From contig JABYQN010000001.1 in the NCBI GenBank assembly GCA_022606135.1, forward strand, positions 1,116,001-1,180,000: a DNA stretch of 64,000 bases, read 5' to 3'. Positions 1 to 12,800 of the stretch are shown here, in pieces. Under the pieces are notes generated by a model. It searched no databases. It had not been told where the DNA came from and worked only from the letters and a program-made list of their open reading frames with translations. Origin of the DNA: Fomes fomentarius. Taxonomy: Eukaryota; Basidiomycota; Agaricomycetes; Polyporales; Polyporaceae. The position numbers and the translations under genes are program-made. Numbering within the stretch: position 1 is the stretch's first letter; every line of letters begins with the position of its first letter.

Positions 1-624
1 AGTCGATGCTCTTTCCAGACCCGTTGAAGGTTGACGGTCTCACTCCAGCTGATTGTCAGTGATATCACAAGCTAGGCAAGTCGGAATAGTCTCGGGAAAA
101 GAGAAACCCTGTGTATGTGGTTAGTCCTTCAATGAGTGGTTTCGTTGCGCGAGACATCGTCCGTAGTTAGCGCCCGATCAATTGAATGCCCTTAACCATA
201 GTTTACGATCCCATGCTAGGTTGCGCAACTGACGACTCGAGTCTGCTCTGGTCCTGCTGTGTTGAGACTTAAAATCGTCTTCACTTCCACAGTCACATAT
301 TGCTCACACGTGTGTACGTGCGATGAGAACCGGGGAGAAATGTCTATCAGCGGAAACGCGGGGACGGATACAAGTGCAAGGTTCAGACAATACATTCCGA
401 TCCGAGGACAAAGCGGTGCAAAAGACGACTAGGAGTGAAGTACGACGAGCCGGGGAGAGCGACATAAGTATGCGGTGCTGGCTCCAACAATAAAATGCTT
501 TACAGTATGATGTACACACAGATCGCAACGAAACCTCTATCACACAACTTAATTGGTGTGGGTGGCTCGTCGGCCTCCTGCTCGAGGGGGCTCTGATAAA
601 CTAAACCGAAACCAAATAGTACAC
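1..624. other. 3' flank of the Met30 gene; no gene supported
   Basis: No confident gene is seen. One frame on the + strand is open from base 3 to a TGA at 60-62 and could be the last codons of a gene entering from the left, but about 20 codons are too few to judge. The remainder is probably intergenic sequence and the 3' UTR of the Met30-like gene, whose stop lies at 625-627 on the minus strand. Confidence 0.4.
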
Positions 625-3162
625 CTACGGGCTGAAGCTCCACACACGCACGTCCCCATCATCGCTGCCAGACACGATTCTGTCCTCCCCGAGCGCAAGG
701 CACGTCACCGCGCCCCGGTGTCCGACGAGCGTCGCGGTGCAGTTGCCCTCCTCGCGCGACCAGACTTTGATCGTGCGGTCGTGGCTGCCGCTCACGAGCC
801 GGAGCTTATCGCTCGCGACGGCCCACACGCCCTCGATGTGCCCGAAGAGCGTGCGCTGGACCTTGCCGGTGTCGATGTCCCAGACCTTGATCGTGTTGTC
901 GAGGCTGCCCGAGATGAGCACCGGCTTCTGCCGCTTGGCGCCGCTCCCGGACACGCTCGTGCTCGTGTTTTGGCGGGTAAGCGAGGGCAGGGACTTGGAG
1001 CCTGCTGAGGATGAGGACGATGGTGACGATGATGAGGAAGAGGAAGGGCGGGCGGCTGGACGGAGGGCGAGACGGAGTGTAGAAGATGAAGAAGAGGAAT
1101 GCTGAGAGTCGTCAGGCTCGACGGAAGCTTCGCGGTCGGAGCCGTCCGATCCTTGTGTGGAGGAATCGCACCCTTCGTCCACCATGAGCAGCTTCAGGCT
1201 CTGCACTTGCCCGACGTGTCCTTTGAACTGCCTGACACATGTGCGCTGGCAGAGGTCCCATAGACGGATGGAGCCGTCGTCCGACGCGGAGAAGAGCATC
1301 TTGCCCGGGTCAATCTGCGGTGCGTTCGCGGATGCGTGCGTGGGCGGCATACTCTCGATCGTGTTCAGGCCCGTCTCGCAGGTGGACGATGCGCCGGTAG
1401 AGTCCCAGAGCTGCACAGCGTTGACCCAGTCGCAGTGCCCGCGGAGCGTGAAGCACTCGCCTGTGCGGAAGTTCCACACCTTGACGGTCGTGTCGACGGA
1501 GCCGCTCGCCAGGACATTGTCGTCAAAGCGTAGGCACACGACCCCTTCTGTATGTCCTTCGAGCACCCTGACACACTGCCCGGTGCGCCAGTTCCAGACC
1601 CGCATGGTATGGTCCATGCTGCCGGTGATGAGTTTAAATTCGTCGAACTGCAAGGCGCGGATCGCACGGGTGTGCCCCGCGAGACAGTGAACCTCGGTGC
1701 CTGTCTCCAGATTCCAGACGCGCGCTGTGCGGTCATAAGAGCCGGTGATAAGGACGGGGAAGGAGGGATGGGTGAGGGTTTCGGAGAATTGCAGGCACAT
1801 CACACCGTCAGTGTGTCCTTGGAGGGTGCGCACTGTACACCGCCCTCGCCGCCAGTTGCGTTCCACCGTCAGTCGTTCGCAGTAGACGTCCTTCCATGGC
1901 CGAGTGTGGACCTTTGCAGGCGGGCTTTCTGACGGTGGAGGAGCGAGCAGGGGGTTCTCTGGGGGAGAGGGGGAATGTGTGGGGGATGATGAGGAGTCTG
2001 ATAGGGATGTGGATGGAAGAGGGGACGCGGGACGTTCGTGACCTTCGTTTACGTCCAACCTCGCCTTCTTGGCAGGACCAATCCCAACTGACTCCGCCGC
2101 ATCTTCATCCAACCGTCGCTTGAGGTGCGAATGCGAGCCCGTCTGGGAGAAGGCCGGTGATGGACATGGGGACGCACCGGTAGATGGAAGGCGGATGGCT
2201 CGGCGCTTTTCGAGGATGGGGAGCCCCCAGCCGCATTTGAGACACTTTTGGCCTATGTGCTGCTCGCAAATACCGCGCCAGAGGACGTCGTCGTCGGCGA
2301 GCCCCTTCCAGCGGCGACTGACCTGGGCGGCGCGACAGAGGGAGATGGCGTCGAGATAGCCGAGGATCTTGAGCGCGACCTCGCGCGGGAGAACGGTGAA
2401 GGGGTCGATGCGGATCAAGTAAGAGAGTTGTTCTGTGAGAAGGGAGAGTTGGGAGAAGCAGCACATAGTGAGCAGTCCTTGTAGGATGAGGGCGCGGCGG
2501 GGGTGTGAGGAAGAGGAGAAGTTGGACCAGATGACAGAGACGGCCTCGCGCTCGGGGACGGGGAGAGCATCTAGAGCCTGGAGTGCGATACGCGGAAAGA
2601 CAAAGTGAACAAAGATCGCGTCAGCTTAGCTCATGCATTGAGGTGAAAATGACGAGTAAGAAGATGACAAAGGGAGGAAAGATGAGGAGTAGGCAGATTC
2701 GTCGGAGCGCGCTTGAGATAATCCGGAGTGCCCAAGGCTTCTATCACAGCGAGCAGGTGTTGGACAGCATGCGCTCGATGGGAGATGGTTGCGGGAGGAT
2801 ATGGAAGGATGAGCGCGAGATAGAGCGCGACTGACCTGCTGGAGCTTCAAGTTGGTGCCTTCGTCGGCCATGCGCTGGTGGCGGACGCAGAGCTTGCGAG
2901 CGGAAGGTTGTGTGGGGAGCGGAGAGCCCTCCTTTGCACTCGCTTCTGGTGTAGTGAGACGTGTGGACGGTGTTTCTGACATGAGGGACCGTTGGGGGTG
3001 GGGGACGTCGATGGGAGCGTCGAATGCAGAGACTAGGGGCGGAGAGAAGGGCAGGGCGGGGCTGGGAGAGCGCGAGCAGGACCTGGTGGGGGCGAGGCGG
3101 GGAGGAGGCAAAGTATCGCAGACGTAGGAGGCGGGGTTGCCCGTGCGGTCGGTCGCGGACAT
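625..3162 (-). CDS. MET30: Met30/SconB-type F-box WD40 protein, SCF ubiquitin ligase receptor
   Basis: Substrate receptor of an SCF E3 ligase. In yeast and moulds this family represses sulfur-assimilation activators. Two exons: 3162-2836, then 2577-625, with a GT...AG intron in phase 0, giving about 759 residues. A short conserved Met30-type segment (LILQGLL..CCFSQLS) spans residues 140-155. The F-box (VLPREVALKILGYLD) lies near 165-210 and is followed by the Met30/SconB signature WRGICEQHIGQKCLKCGWG. Seven WD repeats with GH dipeptides and WD/WN ends fill roughly residues 360-759. A serine-rich low-complexity insert sits between repeats 5 and 6. The N-terminal 100 residues are proline/serine-rich. 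The start is the first ATG of the long upstream exon; other F-box WD40 proteins (Cdc4/Pop1) lack the CGWG signature. Confidence 0.9.
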
Positions 3163-3758
3163 GGTTTTGGGATGGCGGGGGGAGGAGAGGATGAGGAGGA
3201 GGAGGAGGAGAGGGTACTTGTTGAGTGAGGACTGGCTTGGGCTGGAAGCGTTACATGAAATAGACGCCGGTGAGACAAGTCGCGTGAGTCGCTCGCGACA
3301 TGGCGCAAGCCTGGCATCGCCATAACCTGCGCACTTGCAACCTATTTATCCCTCCACCTAAAAGTCTATCGCGACATCTCCCCACACGCTCTCGTCACTG
3401 TCCTCATTCGCAACGTGTTCACACAATTCGGGCATTCGTCTGTCAGCGCGGCCGCAGCAGCCCTTCCATCGAATTCAAGATATATAACACAACCCAGACA
3501 CGGCGCCAGGACGGTACGAGCGAGAGTGAGAGTGATGATGTATCGAATGTGAGTTGTATCGGACATGAACGACATGACGAGAACAGACCGACGTGTGTGC
3601 CTACGCCCACGACCAACGACAACGGCGACGACGTCCATGACGACCGCCGAAACCGACAACCGAGCAGGCAAGAGATCGGCGAGCATCGCTCACGCACGGA
3701 AGAAAAAGCTGATCTCGGTCTTTGCGACTCCCGTTGCTGCAGATGACTACACGGCCCC

Positions 3759-5480
3759 TCAATCGAGCGTGATTCTTAGCTGCTCCAGTGGTATCGGAAC
3801 GAATGAATCGAGGTGGATCTGCCGCGACGCAAGCTCTGCTTCCGTGTGCGATGGTACGAGCTGACGAATCAGGTCCGGTCGTACCGACAGTTCTGCGCAA
3901 TCCGTCAGCTCGTGCCCCATATACAAGAGGAAATCAGACTGCATGATACGTACCCTCCCGAGTAAAGTCAAACAGCAGCGGGAATTCCTTCCCATTCGGC
4001 ATCTTTGCTCCCTCCTGCCTGAGCTCGTCGAAGAATGGGTGGCACATGGCCTCCACCGCACTCAACCGCGCCTCCGGCGTGTACTCGAGCAGCTTCGCCA
4101 CCAGATCGATTGCCTCTGGAGCCGTGCGCGGACGGAAGACCTGCAAGAATTATGAGTGGTCGAGCTATATCTCAAAGATGTGTCCTACACACCTTCGAGA
4201 ACGGGTGAGGCTTGATCTGGGGGAACTTGTGCTCCATGTAGTTCGGATTCATCGTCTTGATCTGCTCGCGCGACGGCGTCCCGAGCACCTTGATGATCTC
4301 CACCAGCTGGTCAATACCACTCTCGCCAGGGAAAAGCGGTTGTCCAAGCATGAGCTCTGCCATCACGCAGCCAGTTGACCAGATGTCTGATGCAAGAAAG
4401 CGTTCAGTATCGTGCGCATCGTACGTGAGCCGACGATGTAGATCATCCGGGGAAAAGAACTAACCGATGTTGGTTGTGTAGTTCGTTGCGCCGAAGATAA
4501 GCTCCGGAGCACGATAGTAGCGGGAGCAGATGTAGCTAACGTTGGGCTCGCCGGCGACGAGGATCTTGGCGGAGCCAAAGTCGCAGAGCTTGAGGACGCC
4601 GGTTGCGGGGTTGAGAAGGAGATTCTGGGGCTTGATGTCGCGATGGCAGATGCCGATGGAGTGGATGTACATGAGAGAGCGGAGGAGTTGGTACATATAC
4701 AGCTTGATTTGAAGCATTGGCATGGGTTGCTTGAGCTTGGCATAGTGCCTGCTGGCGCGGTACACGGTCTCTGGGACGTATTCGAGCACAAGGTTGAGGT
4801 ACACTTCATCTTTCTTTCGGTCGGACTATGTCAGATCGATTTGAGGTTGCGAGTAGAGGGGAAGGCTGGGAGAGAGAGGGTGGGTGTGGGAAAAGGAGGG
4901 TGGAGCTCACCTTGTCACCATTAGAATAGAAAAAGGCTTTAAGGTCGACGACGTTGGGATGAGAGACAAGTCTCATGATCTGCAATTCACGGTTCTGGGA
5001 GAGGGCGAGAATGGGAGATTAGACGCGTGTTTGGACAAAGAGGAAAGAGGACATGCCTTGAACCTCTTGTCCTGCAAGACCTTCTTGATGGCGATGTCTG
5101 GGACGGGGTTTGAGTCCTCGAGGAGCTTTGCCTGGAAGACGATACCGAAGGAGCCATTGCCGATGACCTTGCAGTTGGTGTAGACGAGATCACGGGTCTC
5201 GCCTGACTTGCCGTCGGAGGCGACCACCTTTACGATCTTGCGAGGATCGTCGACGGCTGTGAGAAAGGGAAGAGAAAAACGGAGTAGATATGAGCACAGG
5301 GAGTGCATTCATGGATGGGGAAAGAAAGGGGAGGGGTGCGATGCATGCGATGGGTAATTTTGAGGGCGCTCGAGGCGGGGAGGGGAGGGGGTGGAGGGCG
5401 GGGAATGGAAGGGCGGACATTGAGAGGAAAAGGGACATACGAGAGATCTTGACGCCGTTGATTGGACCGTGGGTGGCCAT
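3759..5480 (-). CDS. GSK3: Glycogen synthase kinase 3 (Shaggy/GSK-3 family)
   Basis: Cytosolic and nuclear proline-directed serine/threonine kinase. Seven exons were followed: 5480-5441, 5256-5057, 4994-4911, 4813-4465, 4386-4193, 4140-3954 and 3892-3759. They total 1,188 nt, encoding 395 residues with frame kept at every junction, which matches the usual fungal GSK-3 length. Visible motifs are the glycine loop GNGSFG, the lysine in IAIKKV, the GSK-3-specific [19 protein letters not shown], the catalytic [11 protein letters not shown], and the activation-loop tyrosine in [12 protein letters not shown]. The second intron starts with GC instead of GT (AAG|GCATGT). The reading frame demands this, because the nearest GT would create a stop codon. 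The gene is divergent from the complex I subunit gene. Confidence 0.95.
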
Positions 5481-6198
5481 CGAGAGAGGGAGATGGTGCT
5501 ACGGATACAGAGGTGGTTGGGTCGTTGAGGAGGGAGAGAAAGAGGCCGGGAGGGGCGATTGGCGAGAAGGAAGGCGGGGAGGATGGGGATAGAATAAGAG
5601 AAGAAGAGAAAGAGGCAAGGGAGAGATGGGACTCAGTGGGGGACGGACGCAGGGGCGGCGGGGATGGTGGATGGGCGGGAGAAAGAGGAGGAGACGACGG
5701 GGGTTTGGAGACAACAGGCGCGGGAATCCGTCTGCGGTCACCAGACCTCGCGCCACCAAGAGCCCACCGCCACCGACTCCCGCCTCGCTCGAGTTCTCTT
5801 TCTCTCTCTTTGACCCATCGGCCCCATCTCCAGCCATCCCAGCACCCATCGTACCCCGCAATCGCCGCACACGCGACAAGGCTATTGCACTCATTGGCGT
5901 CTGCAACCCATGCCCGTCCATGCGCACCGGAACTACCAGAGGCCATCGCGCTGCAGCTGACCGCGTTGGCGTGTTCGCGGGCTGGTTGTCTCCGTCATCT
6001 CTTATTAGCTTAGCTATCTAGTTGGGTGGCCAGTCCGGATCGAGAGAGAGAACTTGAAGAGAGAGAGTGCAACCAGCGTCTTCAACTACTCGACCTGCCA
6101 TAACGGGACGTGCCACGTGGGAAAGTGCGGGAGCCAGTCCGAGTGCGCCCATTCCTCCGCCCAAGTTCACCGTCACTGTCTCTCTCTCCCTACTCGCC
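5481..6198. promoter_or_regulatory. Divergent intergenic region between GSK3 and the complex I 24 kDa gene
   Basis: This 718-bp region lies between two divergently transcribed starts and should hold both promoters and 5' leaders. It is purine/pyrimidine strand-biased (GA-rich, then CT-rich) as in many fungal promoters. A palindromic CACGTG E-box-like site lies at 6114-6119, about 80 bp before the complex I start codon. Long open frames here are low-complexity and resemble no protein I know. Confidence 0.5.
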
Positions 6199-7176
6199 AT
6201 GTTCCCCGCACGCGCACTCGCCAGATGCTGTCGTCTCCCGCGACCAGCTACCGCTGTGCGCACCATTGCCTCCTCTGCATCACGCCGCTCCGACGCCCTC
6301 TTCGTCGTCCGTATCCTTCATCTTCCCAATCACTCTGAACGTCCACACTCACTCCAACGCCCACTCACAGCACCGTGACACTCCCTACAACAACCCCAAG
6401 GTGCGCCCCAAAATTGCAGAGTACTCCACACCCATTTCCTCATCCCATCCAGGTCCCATTCGAGTTCACTCCCGACAACCTCACCCGTGCACAAGAAATC
6501 ATCTCCCATTACCCTCCTCAGTACAAGAAGGCCGCCGTCATTCCCCTCCTCGACCTCGGCCAACGCCAGAACAAGGGTTGGACATCCATCTCCGTTATGA
6601 ACTACGTCGCAAAACTGCTCGAGATGCCCCCAATGCGCGTCTACGAGGTCGCCACCTTCTACACCATGTTCAACCGCGAGCCCATCGGCGAGCACTTTGT
6701 CCAGGTCTGCACTACCACCCCTTGCATGCTCCGTGGCGCGTACGACATCCTCGACACGGTCTGTGGCCACCTAGGAGGCATCAAGCCGGGTGAGACCACC
6801 AAGGACGGCAAGTTCACCGTCATTGAGGTTGAGTGTCAGGGCGCGTGCAGCAACGCTCCCATGATTGTCGTTGGCGACGACTTTTATGTGCGTCGCGCTC
6901 TCCTCGCTCTTTGGTTCCACTGACTCACACCGCGACCTCATAGGAGGATTTGACGGCGGAGACGACCCGCAAAGTCCTCGACGCATTCAAGAAGGGAGAG
7001 AAGCCCAAGCCTGGTCCTCAGAGCGGTCGGCATACCAGCGAGAACTCGGCCGGTCTTACAGCCCTTGCGGACAAGGTGCGCTTCGCTTGCAATCTCTTGG
7101 ACTTATGCCCTACAGCTCAACGCGATTTCTCCAGCCATACGGCCCCGGAGAGCACTGCCAGCCAGAGTTTGCATAG
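6199..7176 (+). CDS. NDUFV2: NADH:ubiquinone oxidoreductase 24 kDa subunit, mitochondrial complex I
   Basis: Subunit of the peripheral NADH-oxidising arm of complex I in the mitochondrial matrix; it carries the N1a [2Fe-2S] cluster. Five exons: 6199-6306, 6371-6400 (only 30 nt), 6453-6887, 6944-7075 and 7135-7176, giving 248 residues, the normal size. The first 36 residues are rich in Arg, Ala and Ser and look like a mitochondrial targeting peptide. The mature part begins with [14 protein letters not shown]. The cluster ligands are visible as CTTTPC and CQGAC, and the family end [12 protein letters not shown] is present. The ATG at 6199 is preferred because it gives the presequence. It is divergent from GSK3 and convergent with the bestrophin-like gene. 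Confidence 0.95.
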
Positions 7177-7411
7177 ACTACAGTATGGCACCGACGGGTA
7201 CGCGCGGATGCTCAATCAATGCATAGCTATGTTGGGTGTGCGACAGACAAACAAACGGTATTCAACAAGTTAGCAATGCGATGTAAGTATGTATAGTGTT
7301 CGTGTGCTTGTCCATGGTGAGTCCCCATCAATCCAAACCTCAGCTATTCCTCCACGGCGTGACGTATCGTATCTTCAAATCTTGCATCCCATGATAATGG
7401 TTGGGAGCGTC
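7177..7411. other. Convergent 3' intergenic region
   Basis: Short gap between the stop codons of the complex I subunit gene (+) and the bestrophin-like gene (-). It must hold both 3' UTRs. No gene is seen. Confidence 0.5.
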
Positions 7412-9378
7412 TTAGTCGTCGCCTTCACCATCGTCGTACCCACCCATTCCCTCGCCTCCCTCGGGCAGCTTCTCGACCATGAACTCGACTTCTTCCTTGA
7501 GGTCTTCGCAGTAGCGTTCTGGCGAGAGCCAATCAGCTCTAAGACTAATCATGAGCACGATGATACAACTTACCGAGTGGAAGATCGGACACGTCCGTCC
7601 CGAACGGCATCTCTATCTCATCTGCAATGCCCTCAATGCCCATCAACGTGAAGGCGACGACGGTCACGACCGGGACCATGCCCCAGCCAAGGTCCTTGAC
7701 GAGCGTGAAGGGCAGCGAGAAGAGGTAGAGCGTGACACATTGCTTCAGGTGGATGCTGTAGGAACGCGGAATTGGCGTGTTCGCGACGCGCTCCATGCAC
7801 GTCATCATGTCGACCATCCCTTGGATGCTGCCGGCGGTATAGGAGATAAGTGATAAGAGGCAGTTGAAATGTGAGGAGGGGTACGTACAGTTGGTTCATT
7901 GCGTTCATTCCCGCCGGACCGACTGTCTCGAGGTATCCGTCCCGTCGGAGCTTGAAGAGCGCACGACCCAGCTCGTGAGCGATTCTGCAAAATCCATCAG
8001 GCACACGGAATGTACAGGGGATGGGATGACGTACACCATGGGCAGTGGTGTGCCCAGGCTATCTGGGTCTGTCGAGAAGTCAATCGTATTTTGCAACGAG
8101 CTCATGAGCGGCGTCGTCGCTCGGTTTCCGGGGCCTTTCATCCTGTCTTTGCTGCGCTTGACCCGGATGCGTTTCGTCGCGTCCACGATGCCGCGACCCC
8201 GCTCTAAATCAAGCTCGAGGCTGGCTTCAAGCCCGGGTGTGCTCGATCCCGTGCCCATCCCCTCGGGCGACGCACGACGCGTGGTGTATTCGGTCGCAGC
8301 GTAGCTGGCGAATCCAGTGCTCTTCCCTGTCTCGCCGTAGTTGTAGTCCTTGTTCGGCGGCTGGTACATTCCGCGGAAAAGGCGTGCGGTCGTGGCGGGG
8401 AGGATGCCGGCGTAGTCCTCCCAGTCGAGCCCGTCCTCGCCGCGGAGGTAGTGCTTGACGGCGTAGACGAGGCAGAGGGAGAGCTTGATGGCGTCGACTT
8501 TGCGCCGGCGGAGCTTGGCGGGTGTGAGTGTCGCGCCGGGGAATCGGCCCCGCGAGATGTCGTCTTGTGGGGGCACAGAGACGTTGATCCAGATGAGACG
8601 GGTGAGGTTGCGAGCCTGAGGAGGGGTTTTGATGGAGGGTCGAAAGAGGGAGGAGCAGGTATGACGTACATGTGAGACGAGGGTTCCAAAGTCTTTTCGG
8701 CCTTCGTAGTATCGGTCATAGGAGGTGCTGGGACGGGTTCAATGTCCAGAAAGCCATGCAGGCATCAAGGCGGACTCACCCGTTCCTGGATTTGGGGTTT
8801 GACGCGTCGACGGGTTAAGAAGCTTGAATCGAGTATCAAGTCACGCGACTGACCTGAAGACGAGAATCAAACCCACCTGGCCAGAAGAGCGTCAGAACAT
8901 TGGGAAGAAGAAAGGGAAGAGATTGTATAGAGCGAAGACTCACGACGACAGACAAGAGGGGCGTAACAGAGTTGGTGAGGGAGATGTCTCTGCCTTTGGA
9001 CCAGAAGTAGGCCGCGGCGGTGGCCCATATTGTGACGGTCAGGACAGGGCCGATGATGCGCGGAACAATCTGAGCAACTCTTCAGCATTCATCACATGTT
9101 AACGTCAAAGTTGTGTGGACACTGACGCTGCCCTTGAGGCGAAGTACGTCGGGGAGCCAGGAATACTGGATGGTTATGTTTAGGACGGGTACGAGTGCAG
9201 CCACCAAAGCAGTGGATCGGGTTGCACACCTTGCGGAGCTTCTGTCGGGTGATGATCTTTGTGCGCTGCAGGCAGAGTGAGCGCATCGTACAAGAGGGTG
9301 TACGGGGTGAGTGCTATCGACCTTGCCCGGAGTAGAGACAGTGATGGAGGACGAGTTGAAGACGGAGATGGAGGCCAT
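7412..9378 (-). CDS. Bestrophin-like (UPF0187/RFP-TM) anion channel
   Basis: Predicted membrane anion channel of the bestrophin/UPF0187 family found widely in fungi. Ten or so exons give roughly 450 residues. The start MASISVFNSSS is followed by a membrane segment (IGPVLTVTIWATAAAYF). The family core VGLILVFR-NG-TSYDRYYEGRKDF comes next, then ARNLTRLIW, a variable acidic and serine-rich loop, IAHELGRALFKLRRDGY, MNAMNQLIQGMVDMMTCMERV, and the conserved MPFGTDVSDLPLERYC near the C terminus. Predicted hydrophobic stretches include CVTLYLFSLPF and VVTVVAFTLMGIEGIADE. The R-NG codons are supplied by a 6-nt microexon (8780-8785) after a 23-nt exon (8854-8876). The last exon starts inside GAA at the acceptor upstream of RYCED. 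Ion selectivity and cellular membrane cannot be read from the sequence. Confidence 0.88.
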
Positions 9379-9869
9379 GGCTGCTCGTGCTGGATCTGCC
9401 CAAGTCGGGAGTTCCGAGGGTCAAGTGCTGTTCTAAGGCTGGGCAGAGACGAGCATAGATGGCAGAGAAGTGTTTCAGACCGCGGCCGTACAGGCAACTC
9501 GAGATGCAACTCACACAGCTCTCAGCTCGGACTCCGCCCAGACGCGTGAAGGCGCCTGTCGCTTATCACTCCCACGTGGCTGTCACATTATCCTTCATCT
9601 GCCACTCTGCGACAAATGATTGAATGTGTCTGCGAAAGTCATGTTCAAACGTGATCAACACTGGGAAAGAAGGTCAATACGGGGCCTGAGGAAGACAGTT
9701 GTGGAGGACAAGGGATGGAAGGAATGGGAGGGTGTGACAGGAGAGTCACGGCTCATCAGGCGTGACATGGGAGGGGCTTAACGGGAAGTGATTTGGGAGA
9801 GCATTGCAACGTCCACGGCTAGCTGACGACTTGTTACGACCAACCCTCCTCCCGGCCCCTCTCCACCCC
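9379..9869. promoter_or_regulatory. Divergent intergenic region between the bestrophin-like and myosin V genes
   Basis: 491 bp between two divergent start codons, expected to hold both promoters. A CACGTG palindrome lies at 9573-9578. A CT-rich run immediately precedes the myosin ATG, typical of a fungal transcription start region. Nothing else specific was recognised. Confidence 0.45.
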
Positions 9870-12800
9870 ATGGCCGAAAATATATACTCCAAGGGCACCA
9901 GGGTATGGTTTCCGGACAAGGAACTTGGCTGGATATCCGCCGAGGTCTCTTCGGCCGCCAAAACAGACGATACCATTAAGCTCGTCTTTGTAGATGAACG
10001 CGGAAAGGTCTCTCTCCCCCTTCGCTCTCTTCCTCCTGCACGCTGCTCACCGTCCCACACCCGAATGCTACACAGGAGATCAAGATTAACACAACAGTAC
10101 AGAATATCAAGGACGGCAAGGGCGACCTACCACCACTACGAAATCCTCCGCTCTTGGAGACCGCTGACGACCTCGCCACCCTCTCTCATTTGAATGAACC
10201 TTCAGGTCAGTCCCCTTTCCCGCCTCTTGCTCTCTACACATCTCCCTCAAACACCTCTCTCCAGTCCTTCACACAATTCGCAACCGTTACGCCCAACATA
10301 GCATCTATACATATTCCGGAATTGTCCTCATCGCCGTCAACCCCTTCCAACGCGTCGCCCTCTATGGCCCAGAAGTCATACAGGCATACAACGGTCGCCG
10401 GAGAGGCGAGCTCGAGCCCCACTTGTTCGCCATCGCGGAGGACGCCTACACTGCCATGAGCAGAGATGGCACCGGCCAGACCATCATCGTTTCCGGTGAG
10501 AGGTGCGTCTTCTCGTTCTATCCCCGCATCGTCTTCTCCCTGATGGCCCTCCAGTGGTGCCGGAAAGACAGAATCTGTAAGTAGACACGCGAACCTTTTT
10601 GTGTGTGTAACAGGCGTTCATCCGCTTCCAGGCCAAATTCATTATGCGTTATCTTGCCTCCGTCAACCCGCCCACCGCGAAAGTGAAGTCAAGGACAAAG
10701 GCTTCGCTCGACGAGTCTAGTGAGGTGGAGCGGCAGATCCTGGCTACCAACCCTGTCCTAGAAGCGTTCGGTAACGCGAAGACCACGCGTAACGACAACT
10801 CGTCACGTTTCGGCAAGTACATTCAGGTATGTCATAGTCAAACTCATCCAATTTATCCTGCTGACGAGTTCCGCAGATTATGTTCGACGGGGAGCAAGAG
10901 ATCGTCGGAGCACGTATCCGGACATATCTGCTTGAGCGTTCTCGTGTTGTCTTCCAGCCCTTGACGGAGCGGAACTACCATATTTTCTACCAACTCTGCG
11001 CCGGCGCCCCGCTCAAGGAGCGGAAAGATCTTGGTCTCGACACGGACGTGACCAAGTTCCAGTACCTCAATCAGGGTGGCCCGAGTTCGACACCCATCGC
11101 TGGAGTTGACGATGCGGAGGAGTTTAGGCAGACTCAGACGGCGCTCTCGACCATCGGTATCTCCGTAGAGAAGCAGTGGGCCGTATTCAAGTTGCTCTCC
11201 GCTCTCCTACACCTCGGCAACATCAAAGTAACCCAGACACGGAGCGACGCGGTCATTGACGATGTGGACCCTGCGCTTCAGCTCTCCACACGCTTTTTGG
11301 GCGTCCCACTGGCTGAGTTCAAGAAGTGGACGATCAAGAAGCAGATCACCACCCGGTCGGAGAAGATCATTTCTGCTTTGAACGGGTCGCAGGCCACAGT
11401 CGTGAGGGATTCAGTCGCCAAGTTCGTCTATGCTTGTCTTTTCGAGTGGGTCGTCGCTGTCCTCAACGAGAGTCTGGCGGGAGAGAATGGCGAGGCGATG
11501 AACCGAGCTGAGATGTTTATTGGCGTTCTGGATATTTATGGCTTCGAGCACTTCAAGAAGGTAGGTATCGTGGCTGACCATGGAGACAGGTACTGATCTA
11601 GGTCATCTACAGAACTCCTTCGAACAATTTAGCATCAACTACGCCAACGAGAAGCTGCAACAAGAGGTAAGCGGATAGAAACCACGATACCATGAGATTC
11701 GCTGATCGCTCTCTTCAGTTCAACCAACACGTCTTCAAGCTCGAACAGGAGGAGTATGTTCGCGAGAAGATCAACTGGACGTTCATTGAGTTCTCCGACA
11801 ATCAGCCTTGCATCGACATCATCGAGGGTAAACTTGGTGTTATGGCCTTGCTCGATGAGGAATCACGTCTCCCGTCTGGCACCGATCAGTCGTTCTTGCA
11901 GAAGCTCAACAACCAGCTCATCAAACCGGAAAATGCAAAGGTCTTCAAGAAGCCTCGGTTTGGTAACTCTGCCTTCACTATTGCCCACTATGCTCTTGAT
12001 GTCACATACGAGGTCGAGGGCTTCCTGGAGAAGAACAGGGATACGGTGCCCGATGAGCACATGGCACTTCTGCAGGGCACAAAGAACGCGTTCCTCAAGG
12101 AGGTTCTTGACGCAGCGTTCGTGGCCACGAAGCCACCAGATGCCCCCCCTTCCCCTACCGTGTCCGAGGCTACCACTACCAACAAACGCGCGTCCCTCAT
12201 CCCTGATCCTGGCAGAACATCCATCATGGCTTCTGGCGGCGGTGGCTCTAAGCGTCCAGGAGGTGTCGTTAGGAAGCCGACGCAGGCTTCGATCTTCAAG
12301 GCGTCTCTGGTCAACCTCATGGAGACCTTGAACACCACTAACGTCCATTACATCCGGTGCATCAAGCCAAACGAGCAGAAGCGTGCCTGGGAGTTCACCC
12401 CTCAGCAGGTCCTCGGCCAGCTTCGTGCTTGTGGTGTACTCGAGACCATCCGTATCAGTTGCGCTGGTTATCCTTCAAGGTGGACGTACGAGGAGTTCGC
12501 CGAACGGTCAGTTTGTCCGATGTAGAGTGCAAAGTCATACCACTCACCTATCAACCTGCAGTTACTACATGCTGGTACACTCTTCTGAGTGGGAGCCCAT
12601 GATCAAAAACCTTGAACTGAAGCCTCTTTGCGCTCGCATCCTCGAGAAGACGATTAACGACCCAGACAAGTACCAGCCTGGATTGACCAAGATCTTCTTC
12701 CGTGCGGGCATGCTCGCTGCCTTGGAGTCCCTCCGCTCTAACCGCCTCAACTCTCTTGTTACGATTGTTCAGAAGAACATGCGGCGGCGCATGGCCGTCA

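Noticed and set aside
3..62. Possible C-terminal codons of a gene entering from the left
   Set aside because: About 20 codons up to a TGA; too short to identify or to separate from chance.
553..2484. Several open frames of 65-180 codons on the + strand
   Set aside because: They lie antisense to the long WD40 reading frame on the minus strand and have no family motifs. They are shadows of GC-rich codons.
5230..6021. Long Pro/Ser/Arg-rich open frames on both strands (up to about 238 codons)
   Set aside because: They sit in the GSK3/complex I divergent promoter or its first intron, are low-complexity and lack any recognisable domain.
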